Positions 1-8,874 are shown, counted from the first letter of the stretch. The stretch is 64,000 nt of DNA from Holophaga foetida DSM 6591 (GCF_000242615.2 NZ_KI912268.1:1951477-2015476), one strand, 5' to 3'. Translations and numbers: made by a program. Notes: generated by a model not told the origin, from the letters alone.

Positions 1-213
1 AGCGGCGGCCACCGTGTCCTTGGGATGTTCGAGCTTCCACCATTCCCAGAAGGACTCGAAGCTGGACTGGCGGTAGCGGGGAGGAATCCCCAGGGCGGCC
101 GCCCCCACCCGCTGGCTGCGGGCGCATTCGCAGGGGCGTACGGGCTTCATGGGATCGGGATCGATGATGAAACCCTTCCCGTGGCAGAGCGCACAGTCCT
201 TGCGAGCGATCAA
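1..213 (-). CDS. DnaC/IstB-like ATPase, N-terminal part (runs off window)
   Basis: Only about 70 N-terminal codons are present; the gene continues beyond base 1. The visible protein has a small zinc-finger-like start (CALCHGKG, then CEC), followed by IPPRYRQSSFESF, which resembles the segment just before the Walker A domain in DnaC/IstB-type helicase-loader ATPases. The TTG at 213 lies about 8 nt after AGGAG and overlaps the stop of the upstream sigma gene (TTGA). An in-frame GTG at 222 is the alternative but sits on top of the Shine-Dalgarno. The overlap suggests translation coupled to the sigma factor. The family call rests on these short motifs only, because the ATPase core is outside the window. 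Confidence 0.55.
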   Translation of the reverse strand, partial: MIARKDCALCHGKGFIIDPDPMKPVRPCECARSQRVGAAALGIPPRYRQSSFESFWEWWKLEHPKDTVAAA

Positions 214-1088
214 AGGCGGCACTCCTGAAGGAACTGTCCCAGGAGCACCCTGCGGCGGTCCCTGATCTTGGCGAAGGCCCGCTCCTCAATCTGGCGCACC
301 CGCTCCCGGCTGATGGGAGGATTGAAGGCCTGGCCGATCTTCTCCAGGGTCATGGGGTCGCTGCCGTCCATCCCGAAGTGCCGGGCGATGATGATCCGTT
401 CTTTGTCGTTGAGGATGGCGAGGCTGAGGCGCACTTGGTCCAGGAAGGACTCCTGGTCCAGGGTTTCCAGGGGGGATGGCTCGCTGGTCTGCTCCAGGCT
501 ATCCCCCAGGGTCAGGTCCGACTCCCCGACCCCCTGCTCGGTGGACACGGTGCAGGTGGTCTGCTGGAGCAGCTGGAGACGCTCCACCTCCTCGCGGCTG
601 AAGTGGCTCACATCCACAATCTCCTGCACCTGGGGAGGCCTCCCCAGCTCCTGGGAGAGACGGTTGGTGATGCGACTGAGCTGAACCAGATGTCCCGCCA
701 CCTTCTGAGGCAGGCGGATCTTGTTCCCATGCTCCGCCAAGGCGTGGAAGATGGCCTGCCGCACCCACCAGGAGGCATAGGTCAGGAACTTGTTCTCCCG
801 GGTGGGATCGAAGCGCTTGGCGGCCTCGATGAGACCGAGATTACCCTCGGAGATGAGATCCAGGAGGTCGAGCCCCATGCCCTGGAACTTCCGGGCCTCC
901 TTGACCACAAAGCGCAGGTTGCCCTCCACCAAGTGGCGCAGACCCTCGGCCCGGACCTCCTGGGGGTTGGTTTCGGTCTGCCACATCTCTCCGTAGATGT
1001 GCTCCTCCTCCGCCGTGAGCAGGGGGAGGTCACGGATGGAGTCGAAGTATTTATCGAGGGAGTGTTCTTCCAAATGCCGTGGGGGCAC
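210..1088 (-). CDS. Sigma-70 family RNA polymerase sigma factor (group 2 type)
   Basis: A 292-residue sigma factor without region 1.1. Region 1.2 is seen as SLDKYFDSIRDLPLLTAEEE. Region 2 (about 45-115) contains the core-binding and -10 recognition segment (ISEGNLGLIEAAKRF, FLTYASWWVRQAI). Region 3 follows, and region 4 at the C-terminus has the helix-turn-helix ISRERVRQIEERAFAKIRDR. Length and architecture fit RpoS/RpoH-like alternative sigma factors. The start is GTG at 1088, preceded by AGGTG at good spacing; no ATG lies nearby in frame. It is downstream of dnaK-dnaJ-hspR on the same strand after a 59-bp gap, so a role in heat or general stress is plausible but inferred. Confidence 0.85.
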   Translation of the reverse strand: MPPRHLEEHSLDKYFDSIRDLPLLTAEEEHIYGEMWQTETNPQEVRAEGLRHLVEGNLRFVVKEARKFQGMGLDLLDLISEGNLGLIEAAKRFDPTRENKFLTYASWWVRQAIFHALAEHGNKIRLPQKVAGHLVQLSRITNRLSQELGRPPQVQEIVDVSHFSREEVERLQLLQQTTCTVSTEQGVGESDLTLGDSLEQTSEPSPLETLDQESFLDQVRLSLAILNDKERIIIARHFGMDGSDPMTLEKIGQAFNPPISRERVRQIEERAFAKIRDRRRVLLGQFLQECRL

Positions 1089-1147
1089 ATGTCACCTGGG
1101 AAAGGATCAGAATATCAAGGGTTGGACCGGAAACGCGTCCAAGTATG

Positions 1148-1540
1148 TCAGCGTTTGCGCAATCCGTGAGAAGCCAGCTTCACCAGACCTGTCGGACTGA
1201 AGGCCTCGATCCCACGCTCTATTTCGACTCCTGCCGCCCGAAGTTGAGTTTCATAAGCGTCCAGGCGCTTCTGCATCTCTTCCTGCATGCCCTGCATCCG
1301 ATCCCGGAGGTTCAGGACGACCTCCACCCCAGCAAGGTTGACCCCCAGATCCCGGGTGAGGCTGAGGATGAACTCCAGACGCTCCAGGTCCTCGTCGCTG
1401 TACAAACGGGTCTTGCCTTCGGTGCGGGAGGGCAGGAGCAGGCCTTCGCGCTCGTACAGGCGGAGCGTCTGGGGATGGATCTCGTAGCGGGCGGCCACGA
1501 CCCCGATCATGTACAGACCCCGCTTGGGATCATGCCTCAT
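1148..1540 (-). CDS. hspR: HspR-like MerR-family heat-shock regulator
   Basis: A 130-residue MerR-type regulator. The winged HTH is at the N-terminus ([20 protein letters not shown], about residues 10-29), followed by the wing and a C-terminal coiled coil ([20 protein letters not shown]). HspR proteins repress dnaK operons by binding inverted repeats and often use DnaK as co-repressor. The position directly after dnaJ is the usual one. ATG at 1540 is chosen because GGAGG lies 5-6 nt upstream and it overlaps the dnaJ stop as ATGA; the ATG at 1552 would overlap the Shine-Dalgarno itself. No classical HAIR operator was found upstream of dnaK, so the binding site is unknown here. Confidence 0.85.
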   Translation of the reverse strand: MRHDPKRGLYMIGVVAARYEIHPQTLRLYEREGLLLPSRTEGKTRLYSDEDLERLEFILSLTRDLGVNLAGVEVVLNLRDRMQGMQEEMQKRLDAYETQLRAAGVEIERGIEAFSPTGLVKLASHGLRKR

Positions 1541-2622
1541 GCCTGCCTCCATGCGTTCTCACGGATGTTCCCGTCGTTGATTTCGCCCAGTTCCCGCATC
1601 AACTCCTTGCTGCGCTCGTCCTGGAGGATAGGGGTCACCACCTGGATCTCGGCGAATAGGTCTCCCCGCTGATCCGCGTGCTTGGGGATGGGCATCCCCC
1701 TGCCCTTGAGGCGCAACTTGGAGCCGCTCTGAGTACCAGGAGGGATCTTGATGGTCGCTGGCTCCTCGGGCGTCGGGACCTCGACCTTGGCCCCGAGGGC
1801 AGCCTCGGCAAAGGTGATGGGAAGCTTGAGGTAAAGGTTCGGCCCCTTGCGCTCGAAGCGCGGATCAGGCTCCACCTGGATCTGGATGTAGAGGTCGCCC
1901 GGGCCACCGCCTCGCCGCCCGGATTCGCCCTTGCCACTGACCCTGAGGCGGGTGCCATCTTCCACTCCGGAAGGAATGGCGATCGTGATGCTGTCCCGCT
2001 TGGGGTTGCGGCCGCGGCCCTGGCACTCCGGGCATGCCGGAGCCTTCCGACCGGTGCCACCACAGGCATCGCATTCCACCTTGGAACGGAAGAAGCCACC
2101 GCCCTGCTCCAGGTAGCCCCTGCCATGGCACACGCCACAGGTGCTGCGACTCCCTGCTGGAGACTCGCCACTCCCCTGACAGCCCCGACAGGTCTCGGTG
2201 CGGGTGATATTCAGAGGCAGCTTGGTGCCCCTGAAAGCATCCTGGAAACTGATACGGACCGTGTGCTGGAGGTCCTCCCCGGGTTTTGGCCCGGCCCTTC
2301 GGGGCCGCCCTCCCCCGGTGAAGCCCTGGAACAGGTCCTCGAAGCTGCCGCCGCCAAAGCCACCGAAGCCCCCGAAGCCGGACCCGCCTTGATGGGTCGG
2401 CCCATTGGGATCGCCGAACTGGTCATAGTTCTGGCGTTTCTCCGGATCCGAAAGCACATCGTTGGCCTCCGAGACCTCCTTGAAACGTCCCTCGGCCTCC
2501 TTGTTGCCGGGGTTGAGGTCCGGATGGTATTTCCGGGCCAGCTTCCGGTAGGCCTTCTTGATGTCCTCATCCGAGGCGTTCCTGGGGAGGCCCAGGGTCT
2601 TGTAGTAGTCGGGAACACTCAT
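1537..2622 (-). CDS. dnaJ: Molecular chaperone DnaJ (type I Hsp40)
   Basis: A 361-residue co-chaperone that stimulates DnaK ATP hydrolysis and delivers unfolded substrates. Domains in order: J-domain with the HPD triad at residues 33-35; a Gly/Phe-rich linker (about 75-115, repeated GFGGFGG); a zinc-binding domain with four CxxCxGxG-type motifs ([32 protein letters not shown]); and the C-terminal substrate-binding domains. Full length for the family. It lies 131 bp after dnaK and overlaps hspR by 4 nt. No strong Shine-Dalgarno precedes the ATG at 2622, so expression may depend on a processed or read-through dnaK transcript. Confidence 0.97.
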   Translation of the reverse strand: MSVPDYYKTLGLPRNASDEDIKKAYRKLARKYHPDLNPGNKEAEGRFKEVSEANDVLSDPEKRQNYDQFGDPNGPTHQGGSGFGGFGGFGGGSFEDLFQGFTGGGRPRRAGPKPGEDLQHTVRISFQDAFRGTKLPLNITRTETCRGCQGSGESPAGSRSTCGVCHGRGYLEQGGGFFRSKVECDACGGTGRKAPACPECQGRGRNPKRDSITIAIPSGVEDGTRLRVSGKGESGRRGGGPGDLYIQIQVEPDPRFERKGPNLYLKLPITFAEAALGAKVEVPTPEEPATIKIPPGTQSGSKLRLKGRGMPIPKHADQRGDLFAEIQVVTPILQDERSKELMRELGEINDGNIRENAWRQA

Positions 2623-2681
2623 GGAAGCACTGTAGCGTATGTTGCGCGGGTGTGACTCATATTTTTGCCACCTCGCAAAGA

Positions 2682-2716
2682 CGGCAGCCGGTAGCGCCTG
2701 AGCGCCCCGGCTGCCG
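2682..2716 (-). terminator. Strong GC-rich hairpin between dnaK and dnaJ
   Basis: Ten-base arms CGGCAGCCGG (2682-2691) and CCGGCTGCCG (2707-2716) enclose a smaller GCGC stem. There is no clear U-tract on the minus strand. It could attenuate read-through from dnaK into dnaJ, or act as a processing or stabilising hairpin that keeps DnaK in excess over DnaJ. The role is inferred. Confidence 0.5.
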
Positions 2717-2753
2717 CATCCTGGTTGCCGGACACAACCCGGCAGGTGATCGC

Positions 2754-4637
2754 CTACACCACTTCGGCGTCGATCACGTCATCATCCTTCTTCTTCTGCT
2801 CACCCTGGGGGGCGGGAGCGGCACCCTCGGGGGCGGGGGCATCCTTGTAGATGTGCTCGGCCATCTTGTGGCTCTTGGCCTGCAGATCCTCGAGGGCCTT
2901 CTTGATGCGGTCCTTGTCCAGGCTGGCCAGGGCTTCCTTGCCTTCGGCCATGGCCTTCTCCAGCTCGGCCTTATCGGCCTCGGGGATCTTGTCCCCGCTC
3001 TCCTTCAGGAGCTTCTCGATCTGGTAGATGGTCTGGTCGAGGTGGTTCTTGTCCTCGAGCAGGGACTTGCGGGACTCGTCGTCAGCCTTGTGGGCCTCGG
3101 CCTCGGCCACCTTGGCATCGATCTCCTCCTTGGAGAGGCCGGTGCTGCCGGTGAGGGTGATGCTGGCATCCTTGCCGGTGCCCTTGTCCTTGGCGGTGAC
3201 GTGGACGATGCCATTGGCGTCGATATCGAAGGTCACCTCGATCTGGGGCATGCCCCGGGGCGCGGGGGGGATGTCGCCCAGGTGGAACTTGCCAAGGAGC
3301 TTGTTGCCCTCGACCAGGGGACGCTCGCCCTGGAAGACCTCGATGTCCACGCCGGGCTGATTGTCCACGGCGGTGGTGTAGATCTCGCTCTTGCGGGTGG
3401 GGATGGTGGTATTGCGGGAGATGATGACGCTCATCTGACCGCCGTTGGCGTTGATGCCCAGGGAGAGGGGGGTCACGTCGAGGAGCAGCACACCCTTGAC
3501 GTCGCCCGCCAGGACACCGCCCTGGACGGCGGCACCCACGGCCACCACCTCATCGGGGTTCACACTCTTGTTGGGCTCCTTGCCAAAGAGGGCCTTCACC
3601 ATCTCCTGCACCTTGGGGGTGCGGGTGGAACCGCCCACCAGGACCACTTCGTCGATCTGGCTGGGGCTAAGCTTGGCATCCCGCATGGCGTTCTCGCAGG
3701 GCACCTTCAGCTTCTGGATGATGGGCTCCATCATGGCCTCGAAGCGGGCCCGGGTAAGGTTCTGGCTGATGTGCTTGGGGCCGCTGGCGTCAGCGGTGAT
3801 GTAGGGCAGGCTGATGTCGGTCTGGGTGGTGCTGGAGAGCTCGCACTTGGCCTTCTCGGCGGCCTCCTTGAGGCGCTGCATGGCGTCGGCCTGCTTGCGG
3901 AGGTCGATGCCCTCGGCCTTCTGGAACTCTTCCACCAGCCAGTCGATGATGAGCTGGTCCACGTTGTCGCCGCCCAGGTGGGTGTCGCCGTTGGTGGACT
4001 TCACTTCAACCACGCCCTCGGAAACCTCCAGGATGGAGATATCAAAGGTGCCACCGCCAAAGTCGAAGACAGCGATGGTGCCGTCCTTTTTCTTGTCCAG
4101 GCCGTAGGCCAGGGCCGCGGCGGTGGGTTCGTTGATGATGCGCATGACCTCGAGACCGGCGATGGCGCCGGCATCCTTGGTGGCCTGGCGCTGGGCGTCG
4201 TTGAAGTAGGCGGGCACCGTGATGACGGCCTTGGCGACCTTCTCACCCAGGTAGGCCTCGGCGCTCTCCTTCATCTTGACCAGCACCATGGCGCTAAGTT
4301 CCTCGGGAGAGAGGTGCTTGCCGCTGATGTTGACGGCGCAGCCGCCCTTGTCGGTGCGCTCAACAGCGTAGGGCACCAGGCGCTGCTCGCGGTCGGAATC
4401 CGCAAAGGGTAGGCCCATGAAGCGCTTGATGGAGAAAACGGTGTTCTTGGGCTGAGCCACGGCTTGCCGCTTGGCAGCGGCGCCAACCAGACGCTCACTG
4501 GTCTTGGGATTGAAGCCCACCACGGAAGGCGTGGTGTTGGAACCCTCGGCGTTGGGGATGACCTTGGGCTGGCCGCCCTCCATTACGGAGACGCAGCTAT
4601 TGGTGGTGCCCAGGTCGATGCCAATGATTTTGCTCAT
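2754..4637 (-). CDS. dnaK: Molecular chaperone DnaK (Hsp70)
   Basis: A 627-residue Hsp70. The nucleotide-binding domain starts with [12 protein letters not shown], has the phosphate and adenosine signatures ([25 protein letters not shown]), then the substrate-binding domain and helical lid, and ends in the acidic tail [10 protein letters not shown] typical of bacterial DnaK. ATP-driven folding and refolding of cytosolic proteins. ATG at 4637 is preceded by GGAGG with 8-nt spacing. It is first in dnaK-dnaJ-hspR. No grpE is visible in this window, so the nucleotide-exchange factor must be encoded elsewhere. Confidence 0.98.
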   Translation of the reverse strand: MSKIIGIDLGTTNSCVSVMEGGQPKVIPNAEGSNTTPSVVGFNPKTSERLVGAAAKRQAVAQPKNTVFSIKRFMGLPFADSDREQRLVPYAVERTDKGGCAVNISGKHLSPEELSAMVLVKMKESAEAYLGEKVAKAVITVPAYFNDAQRQATKDAGAIAGLEVMRIINEPTAAALAYGLDKKKDGTIAVFDFGGGTFDISILEVSEGVVEVKSTNGDTHLGGDNVDQLIIDWLVEEFQKAEGIDLRKQADAMQRLKEAAEKAKCELSSTTQTDISLPYITADASGPKHISQNLTRARFEAMMEPIIQKLKVPCENAMRDAKLSPSQIDEVVLVGGSTRTPKVQEMVKALFGKEPNKSVNPDEVVAVGAAVQGGVLAGDVKGVLLLDVTPLSLGINANGGQMSVIISRNTTIPTRKSEIYTTAVDNQPGVDIEVFQGERPLVEGNKLLGKFHLGDIPPAPRGMPQIEVTFDIDANGIVHVTAKDKGTGKDASITLTGSTGLSKEEIDAKVAEAEAHKADDESRKSLLEDKNHLDQTIYQIEKLLKESGDKIPEADKAELEKAMAEGKEALASLDKDRIKKALEDLQAKSHKMAEHIYKDAPAPEGAAPAPQGEQKKKDDDVIDAEVV

Positions 4638-4691
4638 ATGTGGTGCCTCCAGAAACGGTCAAAGGGGATTGGGATGACCCATCCAAAAACC

Positions 4692-4719
4692 AGGATAGGC
4701 CACAAAAAACGGTTGTCAA
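4692..4719 (-). promoter_or_regulatory. Candidate sigma-70 promoter of dnaK
   Basis: On the minus strand TTGACA is followed after 16 nt by TATCCT, about 55 nt upstream of the dnaK start codon. An imperfect 14-bp palindrome (ATTATTTAAGTAAT on the minus strand) lies about 40 bp further upstream and is a possible operator. No CTTGAGT-N7-ACTCAAG (HAIR) or CIRCE element is visible. Confidence 0.55.
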
Positions 4720-4774
4720 GCGGATCTACATTATCAGACTAAGATTACTTAAATAATCCAGCGAAGGTAGCCGA

Positions 4775-4805
4775 TTGGCGCACCCGAAGCAATCCCCGCT
4801 AGACT
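4775..4805 (+). promoter_or_regulatory. Candidate promoter placing the yacG start at +1
   Basis: TTGGCG (4775-4780) and TAGACT (4800-4805) are separated by a long 19-nt spacer. The expected transcription start would fall on or next to the A of the yacG ATG at 4812, and no Shine-Dalgarno precedes that ATG. This suggests a leaderless mRNA, but it is a motif-based guess. Confidence 0.3.
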
Positions 4806-4811
4806 ACTGGC

Positions 4812-4994
4812 ATGAAGCCCTTACCATGCCCCATCTGCCGAAAGGCTGTGGATTGGGAAACCAACCCCCACCGCCCCTTCTGCTCCAACCGTTGCCGCAC
4901 CCTGGACCTGGGCGCCTGGGCATCGGAAAGCTACCGCGTACCCGAAGCACCCGAGGACGAGGATGGAGAAGGCTGGTCCGAGGAAAACCCGTGA
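4812..4994 (+). CDS. yacG: DNA gyrase inhibitor YacG, zinc-binding
   Basis: A 60-residue protein with the YacG zinc knuckle: Cys6, Cys9, Cys24 and Cys28 (CPIC ... FCSNRC), followed by RTLDLGAW, which is strongly conserved in the family, and an acidic tail. In E. coli YacG binds GyrB and blocks DNA binding. Length matches the family. The coding sequence overlaps the next reading frame at GTGA (4991-4994). There is no Shine-Dalgarno before the ATG, in line with a possible leaderless transcript. Confidence 0.85.
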   Translation: MKPLPCPICRKAVDWETNPHRPFCSNRCRTLDLGAWASESYRVPEAPEDEDGEGWSEENP

Positions 4995-5083
4995 AACCCC
5001 TCTACCGGCTGGCCACCCGGTCCCGGCTCAGGCTGGCGCGCCTGTTTCCTGGCCGCCGTCACAGCCGGAAAGGGATATGGTTC

Positions 5084-5731
5084 ATGGCTTGGCTGGGACA
5101 CCTAAGAAGCCTGGTGGAGGTTCGCCCCAGGCCCGCCCCCTTCTTCAAGGCATTGCGGGAACTCCTGGAACAGGAGCCTGAGAGCACCTTGGGAAAGCTC
5201 ATGGACGCAGCAGGTGAGCAGACCTACGGACTCCTCATCCTTCTCCTGTCGATCCCGAATCTGATCCCCGGCCTCAATGTCGGCACAGCTCCCCTCAGCG
5301 GCCTCGGGATCATGTGGCTCGGCATCCAGATGGCCCTGGGACGCCCGCAGCCCCACCTTCCCGAACGGCTCCGCCGCCAGATCCTCCACCGGAACTGGCT
5401 GGAGGAAGCCCTCGCCCGCATCGAAAGCTACCTGGAACGCCTTGGTTCCAAATCGCAGATCCGGCGTTCCCTCCACAAGCGATGGACCGGACTCCTGGTG
5501 GCCTGGACCGCGTTCCTGCTCGCCATCCCGGTCCCACTCCCCTTCGGCAACCTCGTCCCCGGAGCGACCCTCGTCCTGCTGGGAGCTGCCCTGGTGGAGG
5601 AACGACCGCTCTGGGGTTGGCTAGGGGCGGCCACTAGCGTCGGTATGACCATCTACTACGCAATGTCCTACGAGATAATTGTCTACGCCAGCGTTTCGGC
5701 CTTCCGAGCCCTCGTCCATGGGAGACCCTGA
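5084..5731 (+). CDS. ExoD-like integral membrane protein
   Basis: About 215 residues resembling the ExoD family, first described in rhizobial exopolysaccharide synthesis, whose biochemical role is unclear. A soluble N-terminal stretch is followed by hydrophobic segments (TYGLLILLLSIPNLIPGLNVG, shown in part; GLLVAWTAFLLAIPVPLP; LVPGATLVLLGAAL; TSVGMTIYYAM). Internally similar halves with IP..PG motifs are typical. ATG 5084 gives the family length and has AAGGG 9 nt upstream. An alternative GTG at 4991 overlaps the yacG stop, has GAGGA 6 nt upstream, and would add 31 basic residues without recognisable similarity. The stop overlaps the trmD ATG (TGATG). Confidence 0.7.
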   Translation: MAWLGHLRSLVEVRPRPAPFFKALRELLEQEPESTLGKLMDAAGEQTYGLLILLLSIPNLIPGLNVGTAPLSGLGIMWLGIQMALGRPQPHLPERLRRQILHRNWLEEALARIESYLERLGSKSQIRRSLHKRWTGLLVAWTAFLLAIPVPLPFGNLVPGATLVLLGAALVEERPLWGWLGAATSVGMTIYYAMSYEIIVYASVSAFRALVHGRP

Positions 5732-6552
5732 TGCGGTTCGACTGCCTCACCCTCTTTCCCGAGTATTTCGAATGCGCCCGCCTGGGTGTCACGGGCCGCG
5801 CTTTCCGGGAATTGAGCCACCAACTCCACACCCACAGCTATCGCCCCTTCTCCGGCAACACGTTCGGGCATGTGGACGACAGCCCCTTCGGCGGGGGTCC
5901 CGGCATGGTACTCCGCCCCGAGGTTCTTCGGGACACGTTGCAATCCATCCCGGACTGCCCCCCACGGCGCATCATCCACTTCACCCCTGCCGCCCCCCCC
6001 CTCACCCATGCCAAGGTCCTGGAGCTGGCATCCATGGAGCAGGTCGTACTGGTCTGCACCCGATACGAGGGCCTGGACCAGCGAGCCGTGGAGCGATACG
6101 TAGACGAGGAGTTCAGCATCGGCGAGGCCGTGCTCTCAGGCGGGGAACTGCCGGCCCTCTTCCTCATCGACGCGGTATGCCGCTGGCTGCCAGGAGTCCT
6201 CGGCAACCAGGACTCCGCCGACCAGGACAGCTTTGCCACCGGCCTCCTGGACCACCCTCACTACACCCGGCCCGAATCATTCGAGGGAATGGATGTCCCG
6301 GAGATCCTCCGGGGAGGCAACCACAAGGCCATCCACCTCTGGCGCCTGCGGGAGGCCATGGTCCGCACCAAGCGCTTGCGCCCGGATCTATGGAGCCGCT
6401 TCATGCAGGAAAAACTGGCCGAGCTCCCGCGCCCCGAGCAGTGGTGCGCCTGGCAGGTGGAGCACCCGGAAGCATGGGATGAGCCCAAGCCCAAAGGATG
6501 GAAGGGATTCGGCCGGAACGTTCCCGGTTCCCTTTTTCCCCGATTACGGTAA
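5731..6552 (+). CDS. trmD: tRNA (guanine-N1)-methyltransferase TrmD
   Basis: A 273-residue SPOUT methyltransferase that makes m1G37 in tRNAs reading CNN codons and so prevents +1 frameshifting. It begins [13 protein letters not shown], contains the trefoil-knot SAM site ([31 protein letters not shown]) and a C-terminal helical domain. It follows the exoD-like gene with a one-base overlap and precedes rplS, as trmD commonly does. rpsP and rimM, usual partners in many bacteria, are absent here. Confidence 0.96.
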   Translation: MRFDCLTLFPEYFECARLGVTGRAFRELSHQLHTHSYRPFSGNTFGHVDDSPFGGGPGMVLRPEVLRDTLQSIPDCPPRRIIHFTPAAPPLTHAKVLELASMEQVVLVCTRYEGLDQRAVERYVDEEFSIGEAVLSGGELPALFLIDAVCRWLPGVLGNQDSADQDSFATGLLDHPHYTRPESFEGMDVPEILRGGNHKAIHLWRLREAMVRTKRLRPDLWSRFMQEKLAELPRPEQWCAWQVEHPEAWDEPKPKGWKGFGRNVPGSLFPRLR

Positions 6553-6563
6553 ACTAGTTGACT

Positions 6564-6629
6564 CCCCATATGGGGATCACGTGTGTCATGTCCCACCGCG
6601 ATCGGTTGGGGACCGCTGGCCCCAAGGAG
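6564..6629 (+). promoter_or_regulatory. Structured leader upstream of rplS
   Basis: The 82-bp trmD-rplS gap contains a 14-bp perfect palindrome (TCCCCATATGGGGA, 6563-6576). It also holds two hairpins that cannot form together: TCCCACC (6591-6597) with GGTTGGGGA (6604-6612), and TTGGGG (6606-6611) with CCCCAA (6620-6625), the latter ending inside the AAGGAG Shine-Dalgarno (6624-6629). This layout suggests autoregulation by L19 or attenuation. No match to a named leader family is claimed. Confidence 0.4.
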
Positions 6630-6634
6630 CTCAC

Positions 6635-6997
6635 ATGAACATCATCGACCGCCTCGAAGCTGGTCTCCTTCGCAAGGACCTCCCCCGCATCACCCCCGGT
6701 GACACCGTGAAGGTGCACGTAAAGGTGAAGGAAGGCGAGAAGGAGCGTATCCAGGTCTATCAGGGCATCGTCATCGGCATCAAGGGCGGCGGTATGCGCG
6801 CCTCCTTCACCGTCCGCAAGATCAGCAGCGGCGTCGGCGTCGAGCGCATCTTCCCCCTGAACAGCCCCTCCATCGACAAGATGGAAGTCATCCGTCACGG
6901 CAAGGTCCGTCGCGCCAAGCTCTACTTCCTCCGCGATAAGCTCGGCAAGGCCGGCCGCCTCAAGGAAGTCCGCCGCGTCGAAAGCGCTGCCGAATAG
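6635..6997 (+). CDS. rplS: 50S ribosomal protein L19
   Basis: A 120-residue L19 at the 30S-50S interface. It shows [42 protein letters not shown] and [11 protein letters not shown], all conserved in the family. ATG 6635 has AAGGAG five bases upstream; the longer open frame upstream lies inside trmD and is not used. A rho-independent terminator follows. Confidence 0.98.
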   Translation: MNIIDRLEAGLLRKDLPRITPGDTVKVHVKVKEGEKERIQVYQGIVIGIKGGGMRASFTVRKISSGVGVERIFPLNSPSIDKMEVIRHGKVRRAKLYFLRDKLGKAGRLKEVRRVESAAE

Positions 6998-7010
6998 TTC
7001 CAGTCTGCAT

Positions 7011-7043
7011 AAAAAAGGCGCCCGATTCCGGGCGCTTTTTTTA
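7011..7043 (+). terminator. Rho-independent terminator after rplS
   Basis: GCGCCCG/CGGGCGC stem with an ATT-type loop, flanked by A6 upstream and T7 downstream. It can work in both directions, but only plus-strand genes end here. Confidence 0.85.
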
Positions 7044-7058
7044 TAGGAAGGAAAGGGC

Positions 7059-7493
7059 ATGAGGGCCGTCATCCAGCGGGCAAGCCGCGCCTCCGTATCC
7101 TCTGGTGGAGAGAGCGCTTCTATCGGTCGGGGCTTCCTGGTCCTCGTCGGCCTGGAGGTCGGTGACACGGAAGCCACCTGCACCTGGGCCGCCGCCAAGA
7201 TCGCCGGGCTCCGCCTCTTCGACGACCCGGATGGCCGCATGAACCTCTCCCTTGAAGAGGTTCATGGGGAGATCCTGGCGGTTTCCCAGTTCACCCTGGC
7301 AGGCAGTATCGAACGTGGGCGAAGGCCCTCCTTCGACAATGCCATGCCCGCCGATCAGGCCCGGGAGCTCTTTGGGTTCTTCGTTGAGAAGCTGAAGGCC
7401 GCAGGTTGCCGCGTTCAGACAGGATTCTTCCAGTGCCACATGGAGGTGGAACTGGTGAATGACGGCCCGGTGACCTTCATCCTGGAACGCTAG
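7059..7493 (+). CDS. dtd: D-aminoacyl-tRNA deacylase
   Basis: A 144-residue DTD that hydrolyses D-aminoacyl- and glycyl-tRNA mischarges. The active-site motifs are present: SQFTL at 76-80 and the cross-subunit NxGPVT motif (NDGPVT, 134-139). It begins MRAVIQRASRASV as in other family members. Converges on queE with a 4-bp overlap of the 3' ends. Confidence 0.96.
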   Translation: MRAVIQRASRASVSSGGESASIGRGFLVLVGLEVGDTEATCTWAAAKIAGLRLFDDPDGRMNLSLEEVHGEILAVSQFTLAGSIERGRRPSFDNAMPADQARELFGFFVEKLKAAGCRVQTGFFQCHMEVELVNDGPVTFILER

Positions 7494-8158
7494 ACCCCCC
7501 GCTGTTCCGGGGGCCACACCAGCTTGTGAAGCTGGAGTTGGAAGCGCACCGGAAGGGCATCCGCCACGATGCGCTCCGCCAGCCAGCGGGGATCCAGCTT
7601 GCCCCACACGGGACTGAAAAGCACATCCAGGCGATCCAGGATGCCCCGCTCCAGACACCAAGTCCTGGCCCAGGCGTAGTCATCTTCGCCGCAAAGCACG
7701 AACTTCAGCTCGTCCTGGCCGCTCACCAGGCAGTCCAGGTTCGATTCCAGCCACCGCTGGGACATGCCGCTGCCCGGGGTCTTCCGGTCGGCGATCTTGA
7801 CCACATCCCTGGGCACCACCGAAAGGTCATGGCTCCCGGCGGTCTCCAGGGCCACCTCGTAACCGCCCTCCAGAAGGGCCTGCATCAGCGCAGGAGTGCC
7901 GGCCTGATCCAGGGGTTCTCCACCCGTGATCTCCACGAAGGGGGCATTGGGCCCCTTCCCCGGGAGGCCAATGCGCCGATGGACCTCCCTCAGGATCTCA
8001 CCCCCGCTCATGGGGCGCCCCTCCGAGAAGGCATAGGTCGTATCGCAGTAGCGGCAGCGCAATGAGCACCCGGCGGTCCGGATGAAGAGGCAGAGGCGCC
8101 CGGCCCGGGTGCCCTCTCCCTGAATGGATGTGAATATTTCATTAATCAGGAACGTCAC
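7490..8158 (-). CDS. queE: 7-carboxy-7-deazaguanine synthase QueE (radical SAM)
   Basis: A 222-residue radical SAM enzyme making 7-carboxy-7-deazaguanine in queuosine biosynthesis. The N-terminus has the substrate motif EIFTSIQGEG and the cluster motif with Cys31, Cys35 and Cys38 (CSLRCRYC). TGGEP follows further on. GTG 8158 is preferred: GGAGG lies five bases upstream and the codon overlaps the stop of the upstream SDR gene (GTGA). The GTG at 8164 would abut the Shine-Dalgarno. Other queuosine genes are not in the window. Confidence 0.92.
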   Translation of the reverse strand: MTFLINEIFTSIQGEGTRAGRLCLFIRTAGCSLRCRYCDTTYAFSEGRPMSGGEILREVHRRIGLPGKGPNAPFVEITGGEPLDQAGTPALMQALLEGGYEVALETAGSHDLSVVPRDVVKIADRKTPGSGMSQRWLESNLDCLVSGQDELKFVLCGEDDYAWARTWCLERGILDRLDVLFSPVWGKLDPRWLAERIVADALPVRFQLQLHKLVWPPEQRGV

Positions 8159-8874
8159 ACCCACCTCCGGCCGCCATCCAGGGTCATGATCTCCCCCGTC
8201 AGATAAGGACTGTCCGCTGCATAGCGGATGGCGCGATCGAGATCCTCGGGCACCCCGAGGCGCTTCAGAAGGGAGCGGCTGGCCAGGAAAGCCGGGTCGC
8301 TGCCCTCATCGGCCATGACCACACCGATGGCGTGTCCCACAACCCTCACCCGGGGCGCCAAGACCTGGGCAAGGCCGGGCACCAGGGAAGCAAGACCGGA
8401 CTTGGCAGCCGAGTAGGGGAGACGCTTGAGCCAGGGGCGATGGATGGCCGTATCGAGGAGGAACTGGAGGCACCCGCCTTCCGTCATCCGGGGAGCCAGC
8501 GCCTGGGCCACCAGGAAAGGGAAGCTGAGGTTCATGCGCCAGGTGGCCTCCAGGGATTCAGGGGTCCAGCTGCCCAGGGACGCCATGGGGAAGGTGCTAC
8601 TGGCAACCAGGGCATTCCCGAAGGAGATCCCCTCCTCCGCCAGAGCGGCCATATCGGCAGCCATCCGGGTGACGAGACACGGATCCTCGGCATTCCAGCA
8701 TAGGGTGCGCACCTCCGTGGTCCGGGACATGGCCCCCAGCCAATCGGCTTCGCCCTCCCAAGGACGGGAACTGGTCAGGACTAGGTTCCGCTCCGGGGCC
8801 CAGCGCTCCGCGAGGAACCGCCCGAGGCGCTGCCGCCCACCCACCAGGATCCACCAGGGTTTTCGGTTCTCCAC
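8155..8874 (-). CDS. Short-chain dehydrogenase/reductase family protein
   Basis: A 239-residue SDR-like protein, translationally coupled to queE. The nucleotide-binding turn is the unusual GGRQRLG (12-18) instead of TGxxxGIG. The catalytic pair is YSAAK (Tyr154, Lys158), and the C-terminus has a MTLDGGRRWV tail typical of SDRs. The usual catalytic Ser position carries LLDTA, so Ser appears replaced. Linkage to queE and the pteridine-reductase-like look hint at pterin/deazapurine metabolism, but substrate is unknown. GTG start with GGGAG six bases upstream. Confidence 0.7.
   Translation of the reverse strand: MENRKPWWILVGGRQRLGRFLAERWAPERNLVLTSSRPWEGEADWLGAMSRTTEVRTLCWNAEDPCLVTRMAADMAALAEEGISFGNALVASSTFPMASLGSWTPESLEATWRMNLSFPFLVAQALAPRMTEGGCLQFLLDTAIHRPWLKRLPYSAAKSGLASLVPGLAQVLAPRVRVVGHAIGVVMADEGSDPAFLASRSLLKRLGVPEDLDRAIRYAADSPYLTGEIMTLDGGRRWV

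Noticed and set aside
25-228. 67-codon plus-strand open frame at the left edge
   Set aside because: The minus strand here encodes a convincing DnaC/IstB-like N-terminus with zinc-finger Cys residues.
2652-4412. 586-codon open frame on the plus strand
   Set aside because: It is antisense to dnaK and shows only the Leu/Gly/His-rich composition expected from reading dnaK codons backwards.
4638-4770. HAIR or CIRCE heat-shock operator
   Set aside because: Neither CTTGAGT-N7-ACTCAAG nor TTAGCACTC-N9-GAGTGCTAA is present, though an imperfect palindrome exists.
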